Assembly: GCA_963753845.1 (NCBI GenBank)
Contig: CAVWEI010000006.1
Coordinates: forward strand, 124,001-188,000
Direction of reading: 5' to 3'
From: Thiosocius sp963753845
Lineage (GTDB): Bacteria > Pseudomonadota > Gammaproteobacteria > Chromatiales > Chromatiaceae
Length of the DNA: 64,000 nucleotides
Position numbers and translations under genes: made by a program
Notes under the pieces: model-generated
The model's input: the letters and a program-made list of their open reading frames with translations, nothing else
Databases searched by the model: none
Told to the model about the DNA's origin: nothing
In this document: positions 44,796 to 54,088 of the stretch, in pieces
Position numbering within the stretch: position 1 is the first letter of the stretch
How the letters are laid out: each line of letters begins with the position of its first letter

Positions 44796-45290
44796 ATGGT
44801 TGAGTTGAGGACAGAGCTCGTGTTCAGGTTGTTCTGGATAGCAGTCGGTTTCTGCCTTCTCGTGCCCGCGTTTGCATACGATGCGTCCGCCAGGCTGGTT
44901 GCCGCGGCGACTGCCGGCAAGGCGTCCGAGGTACGCGACCTGCTGGTGCAGGGGGTGGATGCCAACACCAAGAACGGTTCCGGGCGGCCGGTGCTGGTCA
45001 TGGCCGGATTCAACGGCAACCGGCGGACGGCGCTGGTGCTGCTTGCTGCAGGGGCGGATGTGGATGCCGTGGACAATGCGGGGACCTCCGCCCTGATGGC
45101 GGCAAGTGCGTTCGGCCACAAACAGCTGGTGGAGGTGTTGCTGGCAGCTGGCGCCGACGTGAATCTCAAGGATGGGGCCGGCAGGTCGGCCCTGGCGCGC
45201 GCGACGCTCGCCGGCCACACCGAGGTGGCCGAGGCCCTCAAATCAGCCGGCGCCGTCGAGGACAAGGCCGGTTCCCCGGCAAAAAAATGA
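44796..45290 (+). CDS. Secreted ankyrin-repeat protein
   Basis: 164 residues. Signal peptide (hydrophobic 10-24, ending PAFAYDASA) followed by four ankyrin repeats of ~33 residues: VAAATAGKASEVRDLLVQGVDANTKNG, LVMAGFNGNRRTALVLLAAGADVDAVDN, LMAASAFGHKQLVEVLLAAGADVNLKD, and a final partial repeat ending ALKSAGAVED. Periplasmic ankyrin proteins in this clade are associated with catalase or unknown partners. Partner unknown here. Confidence 0.83.
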   Translation: MVELRTELVFRLFWIAVGFCLLVPAFAYDASARLVAAATAGKASEVRDLLVQGVDANTKNGSGRPVLVMAGFNGNRRTALVLLAAGADVDAVDNAGTSALMAASAFGHKQLVEVLLAAGADVNLKDGAGRSALARATLAGHTEVAEALKSAGAVEDKAGSPAKK

Positions 45291-45408
45291 GTCCGGGGGC
45301 GCGTACCGGGGTTGCCGATGGCGGTCGGTCGATACGTGACCCGGCGCCCGTTTTACGTTTTGTGCAATGGGGCAGTATGCCCCCGAAGTTTGATTGGAGG
45401 ACGATGTC

Positions 45409-45630
45409 ATGAATGTTTCGATGCGTCTTTCCTCGGGAAAGGCCGATCCTTTTGGGGTACTGGTGCTGGCGGTCGTGCTCGCGCTGTGCGTGACCATCGG
45501 AATCCAGGCGCAGGCTTCGTCGGATGACGGTCAGCGTCTTGACAGGTCAGCGGAAGATTGCGCCTTTTCGTGTGGGACTTCCGCTGAACCGGGACACCGG
45601 TGGGCCCGCGGTTCAGTCCGGTCCGGGTGA
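45409..45630 (+). CDS. Small secreted or membrane peptide, unknown
   Basis: 73 residues from ATG 45409, with GGAGG at 45396-45400 eight bases before. A hydrophobic segment (about 16-32) ends in IQAQASS, like a signal peptide. The rest is polar with two Cys (CAFSC). It converges on pdxA and overlaps its last 18 bases. No family recognised. The ribosome site and signal sequence are the only support. Confidence 0.4.
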   Translation: MNVSMRLSSGKADPFGVLVLAVVLALCVTIGIQAQASSDDGQRLDRSAEDCAFSCGTSAEPGHRWARGSVRSG

Positions 45631-46635
45631 AACCCGCTGACCCGCGGTCGCAGTCGCCATCCGGATAGCGGCCCGGATGGCCGCCTGCATGCTGCCTGGG
45701 TCGCATCGGCCGGTCCCGGCGAGATCCAGCGCGGTGCCGTGATCCACCGAGGTGCGAATGATCGGCAGCCCCAGGGTGATGTTCACCGCCTCGCCGAACC
45801 CCCTGTACTTGAGCACCGGCAAGCCCTGGTCGTGGTACATCGCCAGCACGGCATCGGTGTCCTTCAGCCTGGATTCGGTAAAAAGCGTGTCCGCGGGCAA
45901 CGGCCCTTCCAGGCGCATTCCGGCCTCGCGGAGTCGCCGCACGACCGGTTCGATCACCTCGATCTCCTCTGTTCCCAGATGCCCGCCTTCGCCTGCATGC
46001 GGGTTCAGGCCGGACACCAGGATTCGCGGGTTGACGATCCCGAAACGCGTGCGCAGATCATGATCGAGAATCCGCAGCACGCGCTCGATCGTGTTGGCCG
46101 TGATGGCGTCCGCGACCTCGCGCAATGGAAGATGAGTGGTCGCAAGTGCAACCCTCAGTCCGGGGCAGCTCAGCATCATCACCGGGTGGCCGCCGGTGAG
46201 CCCCGCAAGGAACTCGGTATGCCCGGTAAATGCGATGCCGGCTTCGTTGATAATGCCCTTGTGCACGGGCGCCGTCACCATGGCGGCGTAGCGGCCGTCG
46301 AGACAGCCTTGAGCCGCATGCCTGAGGGTGTCCAGAACATACCCCGCGTTGCTGCTGTCCAGCGTGCCGCAGCGACTTGCGGTCGCCAATGCCACGGCCG
46401 CCACATACAGGCTGCCGGCCTCGGCAGGCTGCGTGGGGATACGGGTGTCGACCGCATGCAGTTGCAGTGGCAGGCCGAGCAGGGCCGCACGTTCGTGCAG
46501 CAGGGCAGGGTCGCCAATCACCACAAGGGGTACCGGCCACTTCTGCTGGGCGATCAGGACACACAGGTCGGGGCCTATGCCGGCGGGTTCTCCGGCGGTC
46601 AGGGCCAAGGCGTTGATTGGCGCCTTGCTTGACAT
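45613..46635 (-). CDS. pdxA: 4-hydroxythreonine-4-phosphate dehydrogenase
   Basis: 340 residues with the PdxA hallmarks: LTAGEPAGIGPD at the start, metal-binding His residues around FTGHTEFLAGLTGG, VALATTHLPLREVADAI and the DPSxLN-like MYHDQGLPVLKYRGFGEAVNITLGLPIIRTSVDHGTALDLAG. Acts in pyridoxal-phosphate synthesis. Belongs to the pdxA-surA-lptD gene block usual in gammaproteobacteria, here in transcription order lptD-surA-pdxA. Confidence 0.96.
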   Translation of the reverse strand: MSSKAPINALALTAGEPAGIGPDLCVLIAQQKWPVPLVVIGDPALLHERAALLGLPLQLHAVDTRIPTQPAEAGSLYVAAVALATASRCGTLDSSNAGYVLDTLRHAAQGCLDGRYAAMVTAPVHKGIINEAGIAFTGHTEFLAGLTGGHPVMMLSCPGLRVALATTHLPLREVADAITANTIERVLRILDHDLRTRFGIVNPRILVSGLNPHAGEGGHLGTEEIEVIEPVVRRLREAGMRLEGPLPADTLFTESRLKDTDAVLAMYHDQGLPVLKYRGFGEAVNITLGLPIIRTSVDHGTALDLAGTGRCDPGSMQAAIRAAIRMATATAGQRVSPGPD

Positions 46636-46636
46636 C

Positions 46637-47953
46637 TCAGTTCGTCTCGTCGTCCAGACGCAGCTCGATGTAGGCCTCGTCGCGCAGTTTGCGCAGGTAG
46701 TTTTCCAAGGCCTCCGCGGACTTTTCGTCGCGAACCGCCTTGCGTGCCTGGTCACGACGGGTCTCGTCTGTCGCATCATAGTCTCGCCGCCCGAGGACCT
46801 GGACGATGTGCCAGCCGAACTGGGTCTCGAACGGCTGGCTGACGCCGTCTATGGGCAGCGCATCCATCTGTTCCTCGAATTCCGGCACCAGGTTGCCGGG
46901 GGTCGACCAGCCGAGGTCGCCGCCCTTGATCGCAGAGGCCTTGTCATCCGAATTGGCGCGCGCCAGGGCGTCGAAATCGTCGCCACCGATGATCCTCTCG
47001 CGCAACTGGGTCAGTCGCGCGCGGGCATGTTCGTCCGATGTGACCTCGTTGGTTCTGATCAGGATGTGGCGGGCGTGGGTCTGGCGCACGATGTTCGAGG
47101 CATCGCTGCGTACCTCTTCGAGCTGAATGATGTGAAAGCCCCTTCCGGCGGCGATCGGTCCCTCGGTGTCACCCGTGCTCATCTTTGCGACGTATGACTG
47201 AAGCAGCGGCGGAATGCTGTTGACGTCGAGCCAGCCGAGGTCCCCGCCCTGCAATGCGCTCTGGTCGTTCGAGAACTGCTGTGCGAGGGAGCGAAAGTTT
47301 TCGCCGGCACGCAGGCGGTCGACGAGCTGGGTCGCCAGAACGCGGGCCTCTTCCCGCTGTGCCGGGGATGCGCCATCGGGTGTCGCAATCATGATGTAAA
47401 GGAGGCGGACCGCGGTGCGGCCGTCTGCACCGCCGGCTCGCTCCAGATAGCTGTCCACCTCGGATTTGGTCACCTGGATGCGATTGGTTACCTCGCGGTT
47501 GCGTAGCTGACGGACGATGATCTCGTCCCGCATGGTGTCCCGAAACGTCTGGAAATCCATGCCCTCCGCCTCCAGCGCCTCGGACAGCTCCTGCAGGCTC
47601 ATCTGGTTGTTGGCGGCGATCGCGTTCAGTGCCTGGTTGACCGTTTCCTCGTTGGCCTCGATGCCGAGTCGCGCGGCCTCGGCGAGCTGCAGCTTGATCA
47701 ACACCAGGGACTCAAAGGCCTTTTGCTGGATGGCCGCAGTGCTGGGCATCGGAGATACCCCTTTCTGCTCGAGCTGTTGGTGAAGTTTGATGGACTCCAT
47801 ACGCAGTTCACTGAGCATCACCACGTCATCACCGACGACCGCGATGATGCGATCGATCAGGACGGGGGGTTCATTTTCGGCAACCGCAACGGTGGCCAGC
47901 GTGCAGGCGAGCAGCGCTGCCAGTATCAGTCCAGTGACCTTTGCTCTCTTCAT
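46637..47953 (-). CDS. surA: Periplasmic chaperone/peptidyl-prolyl isomerase SurA
   Basis: 438 residues. Signal peptide (hydrophobic 5-22), N-terminal chaperone domain beginning IDRIIAVVGDDVVMLSELR, then two parvulin domains (each with GGDLGW: QSALQGGDLGWLDVNSIPP and KASAIKGGDLGWSTPGNLVPEFEEQM), and a C-terminal segment that completes the chaperone core. It escorts outer-membrane barrels such as LptD. Start overlaps the lptD stop (ATGA). Confidence 0.95.
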   Translation of the reverse strand: MKRAKVTGLILAALLACTLATVAVAENEPPVLIDRIIAVVGDDVVMLSELRMESIKLHQQLEQKGVSPMPSTAAIQQKAFESLVLIKLQLAEAARLGIEANEETVNQALNAIAANNQMSLQELSEALEAEGMDFQTFRDTMRDEIIVRQLRNREVTNRIQVTKSEVDSYLERAGGADGRTAVRLLYIMIATPDGASPAQREEARVLATQLVDRLRAGENFRSLAQQFSNDQSALQGGDLGWLDVNSIPPLLQSYVAKMSTGDTEGPIAAGRGFHIIQLEEVRSDASNIVRQTHARHILIRTNEVTSDEHARARLTQLRERIIGGDDFDALARANSDDKASAIKGGDLGWSTPGNLVPEFEEQMDALPIDGVSQPFETQFGWHIVQVLGRRDYDATDETRRDQARKAVRDEKSAEALENYLRKLRDEAYIELRLDDETN

Positions 47954-50835
47954 AGCCGTACCTCGCGGTAACCGTAGATCCCGCGTTCAAGGATTTGATC
48001 GATGTCGTCACCGAAACGGCCGAGCCCGTTCAGTTCGAGTTGCAACAGGAAGGAGACGTTTTGGTCGTCTCCGGTGCCGTCAGCGTACTGGCGCACCAGC
48101 GCACGCACCTTCCAGCAACAGCGGCCGTACTCTACACCCGCGAGCGCCTCGATCACCCGGTTGTCTCTCAGCGAGTAGTTGTAGCGCCCGATCAGGGTGG
48201 CCTGGTCGCCGAGCGGCCAGAAAGCGGCGAAGTCGGTCTGCTCGGTGACGTCTTTGCGCATGCGGTAGGCGGCATTGAACAAATGACGCTCGCCGTCGCG
48301 GTAGCCGAACTCCACCAGCGATTGGTCGACGGTCCCGTTGCTGCCCTGGTGCGGGTTCCATGCAAGGCCGGCCCGCGTGTGCCAGCCTGCACCCAGCTGT
48401 GCGGACAGCTCCCCGAGCAATGGCGAAGTGCTGTCGGTTTCGGGTGGTGCCCCCGGGAGCAGGGTCACCCTGCGGTCTTCAAAGTAGATCGTCTGCGCGA
48501 TGCTCGCGCGCAGCAGCTCCTCTCCGGTTTCACCCGAGATAGTGCGATTGGTCAACGCCAGGGTGACCTGGTTTGCATCACCGAAACGGTCGGGACCGTT
48601 GAAGCGGTTGTCTCTGAACAGATTGTCGTACCTGAAGTCGAATTTCGCGGTGTCGAACAGCGGCTGGTCATCCTGATCGCGGTAGGGCACGTACAGGTAG
48701 TACATGCGTGGCTCCAGGGTCTGGGTCGTGTCTGTACCGAAATAGTTGGCGCTGCGATCGAAATACATGCCGCTGTCGACGCTGAACATGCCCATGAAAC
48801 GGGTGGGTGAGTCGCCTATCCCTGCCGGCGTATCCGCGAGTTGATAGGCGGTGTAGCGCGCCCCGACCTTGGGTTCGACGAAACTCCAGCTGTTGCGCAA
48901 CGGCAGGCTGATCGCCGGGAAAAGGTCGACACGGGAGCCGTGCAGCGCATTCTTCCGGTCGAAGTTCACGTACTCGGCCCCGAGCAGATAGGTGGTGCCG
49001 GCTAAGCCATCCGGGTTCTCCAGTCCAAGCAGCAGTTGTGGCAGCCGGCTGTAGGGGCGGGCGACCGCCGGGATCGCCGGGTCGATCGTCTGGTAGTGCT
49101 GGATGCGCCCGAGGAAATCCCAGGTCTTGCCGAAGTAGCGCACCTCGCCGGCGCGCTCGAGGTGTGTCGCGCTGGTCGCCGCCAGGCTGGTGCCGAAGTC
49201 GTTGAGGTACTCATCGTCGGAGACGTAGTTGAGCCGCAGGTTGGCGCTGGACCGCGCATTCAGCTGCGCGTAGCTGTTCAGTGAGGCGCCGATGCGGGCC
49301 TCGTTGTTGAATTCGCGATCGTCGGGCAGGTATTCCGCCGCCAGGGTGCCGCCGGTTTTCTCGGTCAGGAAACGGAACTCGCCGCCGAGCATCACGCCAC
49401 GTTTCGACATTATCCTGGGTGTCAGGGTTAGATCGTAGTTTTCCGCCAGGTTGAAGTAATAGGGAACCCTGACATCAATGCCGGTCTTGTCGCTCTGCCC
49501 GATCGAGGGGACCAGCAGGCCCGAGCGCCGCCGGTCGTCGATCGGGAAGGTGAAGATCGGCGCGTACAGGATCGGTACACCGAGGAACCGCATGCTGGCA
49601 TTGCGCGCGGTACCCAGACCTTCCACCTGGTCCAGTTCCAGCGCTTCGGCGGTCAGCAACCAGTCCGAGTCCCCGGGCCGGCAGGTGGTGTAGGTGATCT
49701 CCTGGTACTTGCTGCGCCCCTCGCCGAGCAGCTCTGCGCGTCCGGCATCGCCGCGTGCCTGGGTCGAGGGAATCCGGTAGCTGGCCTGTTCGATCTGCCC
49801 ATGTCCGTTCGCCAGCTGATAGCTTGCGGCCCCGCCGGCAACACGGATATCGGGGTGAAGCATCAGGACGTCGCCTTTCGCGTCGACGACCCCGCTGGCG
49901 CGATCCACCACCAGTTCATCGGCGTACATCTGCACATCACCCTGCACCAGCTCGACCGCGCCGCTGAACATGGTCTTCTCTTCATCCAGTTCGGCCACGG
50001 CGCCATCCGCGCTGATGTCGACCGGGGTGGAGGTCAGCGCGTCCTTCGAGAGCGGTACCCTGGGTCCGTCAACGCCGGTCGGCAGGTGTCCCAGTCGATC
50101 CCGTCGTCGATTCGTGCCGCGATCGGCCCCGGTTTCGCCGTGATATGGGTGGGATCGGGCGTCTGTACCACCGGCGTGGTGGACGTGTCCTGTTCCGCCG
50201 GGGTCCCGGAAGGGTCCGGCAGGTCGGGCGCGGGGCCGTCCTGAAGTGCCTGCATGGCGGCCCGGTCCGGCGTGCTCGTCTCGCTCACGGTGGTTTCGGT
50301 CACCGGGGGACTCGCGGCGGGGGCGGCCGGTTCGACCGGTTGTCGGGTTTCGGATGGCAGGGGCCGCGGCTGCAGATATCGCTGAGCCGGGTGCTGCAGC
50401 ATCCGTTGTCGCCCGCGACAGGCCCTCGGTTTCGGTGCCGGACGGCGGGGCTGGCTTGCTCTCTGCCGGTTGCGGGGGCGGTTCGGATGGTGCCGCCGGT
50501 TGAGGCCGCGGCGCGGCCTGTTCGGGTACCTGCCGGGGCGGCGCCGCGGGTTGGGGGCTTTCCGGGTCGGCCAACACGGCGCTTTCAGCCTCGGGCGCGC
50601 CTGCTGCCGCTTTGGCGGGATCAGGTGCCAGCTGATCGCATTGCCAGCCGCTGCCACCGGGGCCGACGCGGCAGTCCCATATCGACTGCTCGGCGAAGGT
50701 GCTGCCGTGCCACAAAACGAGGCCGGCGAGACCCGCCGCCAGCGGCGAAGTCGCACCACGTATTGCCGCGCGCAGTGTTTTTGGGCGGATGGTCCGTTTG
50801 ATCCCTGACACCTGGTTGTTCTTCGCGATTTCCAA
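47950..50835 (-). CDS. lptD: LPS-assembly protein LptD, with compensating frameshifts
   Basis: 961 residues by simple translation: signal-like start (TSPLAAGLAGLVLW), a proline/glutamine/alanine-rich N-terminal extension of ~250 residues, the OstA/LptD jellyroll (AVAELDEEKTMFSGAVELVQGDVQMYADELVVDRASG), and the barrel ending YGYREVRL. Between about 50380 and 50060 the frame reads Arg/His-rich nonsense. The +1 alternative there gives EPAAPAASPPVTETTVSETSTPD and DWDTCRPALTDPG, which is normal coding. Two opposite single-base shifts (near 50380 and 50060) thus cancel out. Inserts LPS in the outer leaflet with LptE. Divergent from amgK. Confidence 0.87.
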   Translation of the reverse strand: MEIAKNNQVSGIKRTIRPKTLRAAIRGATSPLAAGLAGLVLWHGSTFAEQSIWDCRVGPGGSGWQCDQLAPDPAKAAAGAPEAESAVLADPESPQPAAPPRQVPEQAAPRPQPAAPSEPPPQPAESKPAPPSGTETEGLSRATTDAAAPGSAISAAAAPAIRNPTTGRTGRPRRESPGDRNHRERDEHAGPGRHAGTSGRPRARPAGPFRDPGGTGHVHHAGGTDARSHPYHGETGADRGTNRRRDRLGHLPTGVDGPRVPLSKDALTSTPVDISADGAVAELDEEKTMFSGAVELVQGDVQMYADELVVDRASGVVDAKGDVLMLHPDIRVAGGAASYQLANGHGQIEQASYRIPSTQARGDAGRAELLGEGRSKYQEITYTTCRPGDSDWLLTAEALELDQVEGLGTARNASMRFLGVPILYAPIFTFPIDDRRRSGLLVPSIGQSDKTGIDVRVPYYFNLAENYDLTLTPRIMSKRGVMLGGEFRFLTEKTGGTLAAEYLPDDREFNNEARIGASLNSYAQLNARSSANLRLNYVSDDEYLNDFGTSLAATSATHLERAGEVRYFGKTWDFLGRIQHYQTIDPAIPAVARPYSRLPQLLLGLENPDGLAGTTYLLGAEYVNFDRKNALHGSRVDLFPAISLPLRNSWSFVEPKVGARYTAYQLADTPAGIGDSPTRFMGMFSVDSGMYFDRSANYFGTDTTQTLEPRMYYLYVPYRDQDDQPLFDTAKFDFRYDNLFRDNRFNGPDRFGDANQVTLALTNRTISGETGEELLRASIAQTIYFEDRRVTLLPGAPPETDSTSPLLGELSAQLGAGWHTRAGLAWNPHQGSNGTVDQSLVEFGYRDGERHLFNAAYRMRKDVTEQTDFAAFWPLGDQATLIGRYNYSLRDNRVIEALAGVEYGRCCWKVRALVRQYADGTGDDQNVSFLLQLELNGLGRFGDDIDQILERGIYGYREVRL

Positions 50836-51002
50836 TGTGCGGCCCGTTAACCCTTTTTCTGCCCGCGCTGTGGGCGGGTCTCAGGTCGCCGGATGCCTGA
50901 ATGACGGTGCGATAGCGGTCGCTAAAATCTCATAGAATAAGGTTTTCTTCAATTCTTCCCTGGTCGCCGCATCGGCGGCCCACGACCGTTTCGGGGACTC
51001 TT

Positions 51003-51986
51003 ATGCCAGAACGTCAGCGACAGCTCGAGCGTTGGCTCGAGCTGTCATGCGGCTTGACGCAATACGATATCGAGCCGGCATCGGCCGATGCGAGCTTCCG
51101 CCGCTATTTCCGGGTTTCGCTCCCGGGTGGCGTCACCCGGATCGCGATGGACGCGCCGCCGGAAAAAGAGGACTGCCGTCCCTTCGTCGAGATCGCCGGG
51201 CGCATGGCGCAGGCCGGGCTGCATGTGCCGCAGATCTTCGAGCAGGACCTGGAGCAGGGTTTCCTGCTGCTGGAGGACCTGGGTACCCGCTCCTATCTCG
51301 ACGCCCTGAACCAGGATTCGGTCGACTCCCTCTATGCCGATGCGACGAGCGCCCTGCTGAGGCTGCAGACGGCGGCCCCGGTCGAGGGCCTGCCGGCCTA
51401 CGATCGCGCGATGCTGCAGCGCGAGATGCAGCTTTTCCCGGACTGGCTGCTGGGAAGGCATCTGGGCATGGAGCTCAATGAAGATGAGCGCGGCATGCTG
51501 CGGCAAACCTTCGAACACCTGATCCAGAATGCCCTGGCGCAGCCGGTTGTGTGTGTCCATCGGGACTTTCATTCCCGCAATCTCATGCAGCTGGATACCC
51601 GGAACCCCGGTGTCATCGACTTCCAGGATGCCGTCGCCGGCCCGGTCACCTACGACCTGGTGTCGCTGCTGCGTGACTGCTATGTCAGCTGGCCGCCAGA
51701 GCAGGTCGATGGCTGGGTCGGTGACTATTATCGCGAGGCGAGTTCGGCGGGGCTGCTGGGTGCAACGGACGAGGCCACATTCCGCGAATGGTTCGACCTG
51801 ATGGGCGTGCAGCGCCACCTGAAGGCGGCCGGCATCTTCGCCCGGCTGAATCATCGCGACGGCAAACCGGGTTATCTGGCGGATATCCCGCGGACCCTGG
51901 GTTACATCGTCGAGGTCGGGCGCAGGCGGCCGGCGGTGTCGGCGCTCGGGGAGTTCGTGGCGGCGCGGGTGCTGCCGGCGCTGTAG
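51003..51986 (+). CDS. amgK: N-acetylmuramate/N-acetylglucosamine kinase AmgK-like phosphotransferase
   Basis: 327 residues, aminoglycoside phosphotransferase fold. ADASFRRYFRVSL (glycine-loop region), FLLLEDLGTRSYLDAL, the catalytic CVHRDFHSRNLMQ and metal-binding VIDFQDAVAGPVTYDLVSLLRDCYVSWP are present, matching AmgK of Pseudomonas putida. AmgK phosphorylates the anomeric OH of MurNAc/GlcNAc in cell-wall recycling. The partner murU, which normally follows, is absent; instead the HPr-rel-A-type cluster begins 226 bases downstream. Confidence 0.87.
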   Translation: MPERQRQLERWLELSCGLTQYDIEPASADASFRRYFRVSLPGGVTRIAMDAPPEKEDCRPFVEIAGRMAQAGLHVPQIFEQDLEQGFLLLEDLGTRSYLDALNQDSVDSLYADATSALLRLQTAAPVEGLPAYDRAMLQREMQLFPDWLLGRHLGMELNEDERGMLRQTFEHLIQNALAQPVVCVHRDFHSRNLMQLDTRNPGVIDFQDAVAGPVTYDLVSLLRDCYVSWPPEQVDGWVGDYYREASSAGLLGATDEATFREWFDLMGVQRHLKAAGIFARLNHRDGKPGYLADIPRTLGYIVEVGRRRPAVSALGEFVAARVLPAL

Positions 51987-52212
51987 CCAGGTCAGACCGG
52001 CGATCGCTTGCAGCGCCGTGTGACCCGTGTAGACTCTCGCGACGGTGCGATCGGTGCGCGCGCGGCATCGGCATTCCCAGGCGAGTGTCAGAAAAATTGA
52101 CAGTTTGCCGGGCTGAATACCCGAGTCAGGGAACAGGTGCCTTGTTTAACAAGGACATAGCGCATGGCACTAAATGTGCATGTTTTTCCGCGCATCTAGG
52201 AGAGTAGTGGCG

Positions 52213-52871
52213 ATGGCGGCTCACGACGACAAGATTTCAGACAACAGGCGCAGATTGTTCAAGGCGCTGTCGGCCGCGCCGGTGGTGGTGACGTTGCGGC
52301 CCGGGTGACGCCTTGGCCAGCAGCGCGTATCAGTGCGTGGAGAATGCGAGAGACCCGATGAAGCGCCCGTCAAATTTTGGGCCTTTTGAAACAGCTGATG
52401 CTGCGGTAGCGCCTCCGTTCGGCACCGGTGGGCTGGTAGTAGAAGATACAAAGCGGCGATCGTGGGACCTAGCGGACCCAACCAATTTTTACGCGGTTGA
52501 TGGAGTAGCGTGTCCTCCAGACTTTCCGAAGATGGGATATATCGTGAAGTATCAGGATCGTTATTTCCACCAAGGCGCAGATTTGGAAGGCGGCGTCGAA
52601 ATTTTTAATGTCAAGCAAAATAAAAATAAACTCGAAAGACTTAAGATCTATACGGATGCAGGCAAGAAAACGGATGCGCTACCCAACGCGGCGGAAAACG
52701 GCACTACTGGGCGAAGGTTGTGAAATCGACCGCTGATGATACGGGATCGATCGATATCGGAAGGATTCTTATCCGAAACATTATGTTTCTCTTGCTGATG
52801 GTGGGCCAGGCAGCAACCAGATTATCCTTGCATCCTGTCTTTGTTCGGCCGACCCTACAATGTGCCCATAA
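52213..52871 (+). pseudogene. Candidate substrate of an HPr-rel-A system: Tat-like secreted Cys-rich protein, frameshifted
   Basis: Opens at ATG 52213 with AGGAGAG eight bases before. The first 31 residues contain NRRRLFKALSAAPVVVTLRP, a twin-Arg leader, then TGA at 52306. Removing one G of the GGG at 52303-52305 restores GDALASSAYQC (predicted signal cleavage after ALA). The frame continues to about 52700 (VACPPDFPKMGYIVKYQDRYFHQ...); two more shifts (near 52697 and 52757) lead to a C-terminus SNQIILASCLCSADPTMCP with TAA at 52869. About 215 residues when joined. Middle part is AT-rich. No named family recognised; position and leader suggest the system's substrate. Confidence 0.6.
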
Positions 52872-52888
52872 TCCGCGAGCGTGGCGCG

Positions 52889-53159
52889 GTGTGGAATCGT
52901 CGTGGCCCGGAGTTGATATGGGGAGCAGACTTGAGCCCGTTCCAGTTTTCGATCCGGCCACTGGCGAGACCCACTTCCTGACTGAACTGCCTGCCTTGTT
53001 GCTCGAGGCAATCGGTCCATCTCCTGCCACGGCACTGGAGCTGGTAGAAAGACTGGCCGGGCCGGTGGATCTCGACGACGGAATACCGACCGTTTGACCG
53101 AAGCTTTGCGCAACCTCGAAGACGCCGATTTGATAGAGTCCGAGAATCATCCCTGCTGA
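52889..53159 (+). pseudogene. PqqD-like peptide chaperone of the HPr-rel-A system, frameshifted
   Basis: From GTG 52889 (or 52862, overlapping the previous stop) three frames join to VWNRRGPELIWGADL, EPVPVFDPATGETHFLTELPA and (after a third frame) DRLTEALRNLEDADLIESE with TGA at 53157. The FDPATGETHFL strand and the helical half with VERLAGPVDLDDG mark the PqqD/RRE fold, which binds leader peptides in RiPP pathways. Two single-base deletions (near 52917 and 53085) break the frame. About 90 residues when joined. The HPr-rel-A variety accompanies HprK-related kinase A. Confidence 0.72.
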
Positions 53160-54088
53160 TTGGCGCGCCGCATCCAGGCCAGATCTGTTTTGAAAAATCA
53201 AAACTTGACCTTTGGTGTAGGCCCGTTCCTGGTTGGCGTTACTTCCTCCGATACTGCTTTTCTCGACACCCTGAGCTACTTTTATCGCGACAGTGTTGCG
53301 CGACGATGGCGCCGCAGCGTGCTCGATTACGACATTCGAGATCTCGCGTCCACGTAACCTGCGCCGGTGGTTCCGGCCGCAGATCCTGTTCGAGATCGAT
53401 GGCATGCGGCCGTTCGAGCCGCAGCCGGCCGAAAACGCCTTCCCCTTGTACGAATGGGGCCTCAACTGGTGCATCGCCACCAGCGCACACCGCTACATGA
53501 TGCTGCACGCGGGCACCGTCGCCTTCGGCGACCAGGCAATGATCATGCCGGGTACGCCGGGCTCGGGCAAGAGCACCCTGTCGGCCGCACTGCATCTGCG
53601 CGGTGCGCGCCTGTTGTCGGACGAGTTCGGGCTGGTTCGGCCGGAGAAGGGCGACCTGCTGCCGATGCCGCGCGGCATCCCGCTGAAGAACGCCTCGATC
53701 GAGGCGATCCTGGAGTTCGATCCGGCCGCACCACTGGGCCCGACCTACCCCAAGACCCGCAAAGGGCGGGTGCGCCACCTGCGGCCGGACCGTGAAAGCC
53801 AGATCCAGCAGCACGTGCCGGCGGTCCCGCGCTGGCTGGTGTTCCCCAAGTACCAGGCCGGTGCGGAGGAGGCCTTGCGTCCCGCTGGACAAGACCGAGG
53901 CCTTTCGCCAGCTGGCGTTCAACTGTTTCAACTACAGGCTGCTCGGTGAGACCTCGTTCCGGGCGGTGGCGCAGCTGATCCGCCAGGTCGACTGCTACAC
54001 CTTCACCTTCAGCAATCTCGAGCGGGCCGTGGCGCAGCTGTCGGCGCTGGCTCAGGACTCGGGCGCCGAGGAGACAGGCCCGGCATGA
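53160..54088 (+). pseudogene. HprK-related kinase A, frameshifted
   Basis: Frames join to LTFGVGPFLVGVTSSDTAFLDTLSYFYRD, then (shift near 53290) TFEISRPRNLRRWFRPQILFEIDGMRPF, AFPLYEWGLNWCIATSAHRYMMLHA, the P-loop PGTPGSGKSTLSAAL (53551-53577), LLSDEFGLVRPEKGDLLPMPRGIPLKNASIEAI, and (shift near 53885, one C too many) DKTEAFRQLAFNCFNYRLLGETSF. These phrases identify HprK-related kinase A. HPr-kinase-like enzymes phosphorylate serine, and homologues ThcoK and PadeK phosphorylate lasso peptides. The stop overlaps the next gene's ATG (ATGA at 54085). Confidence 0.82.
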
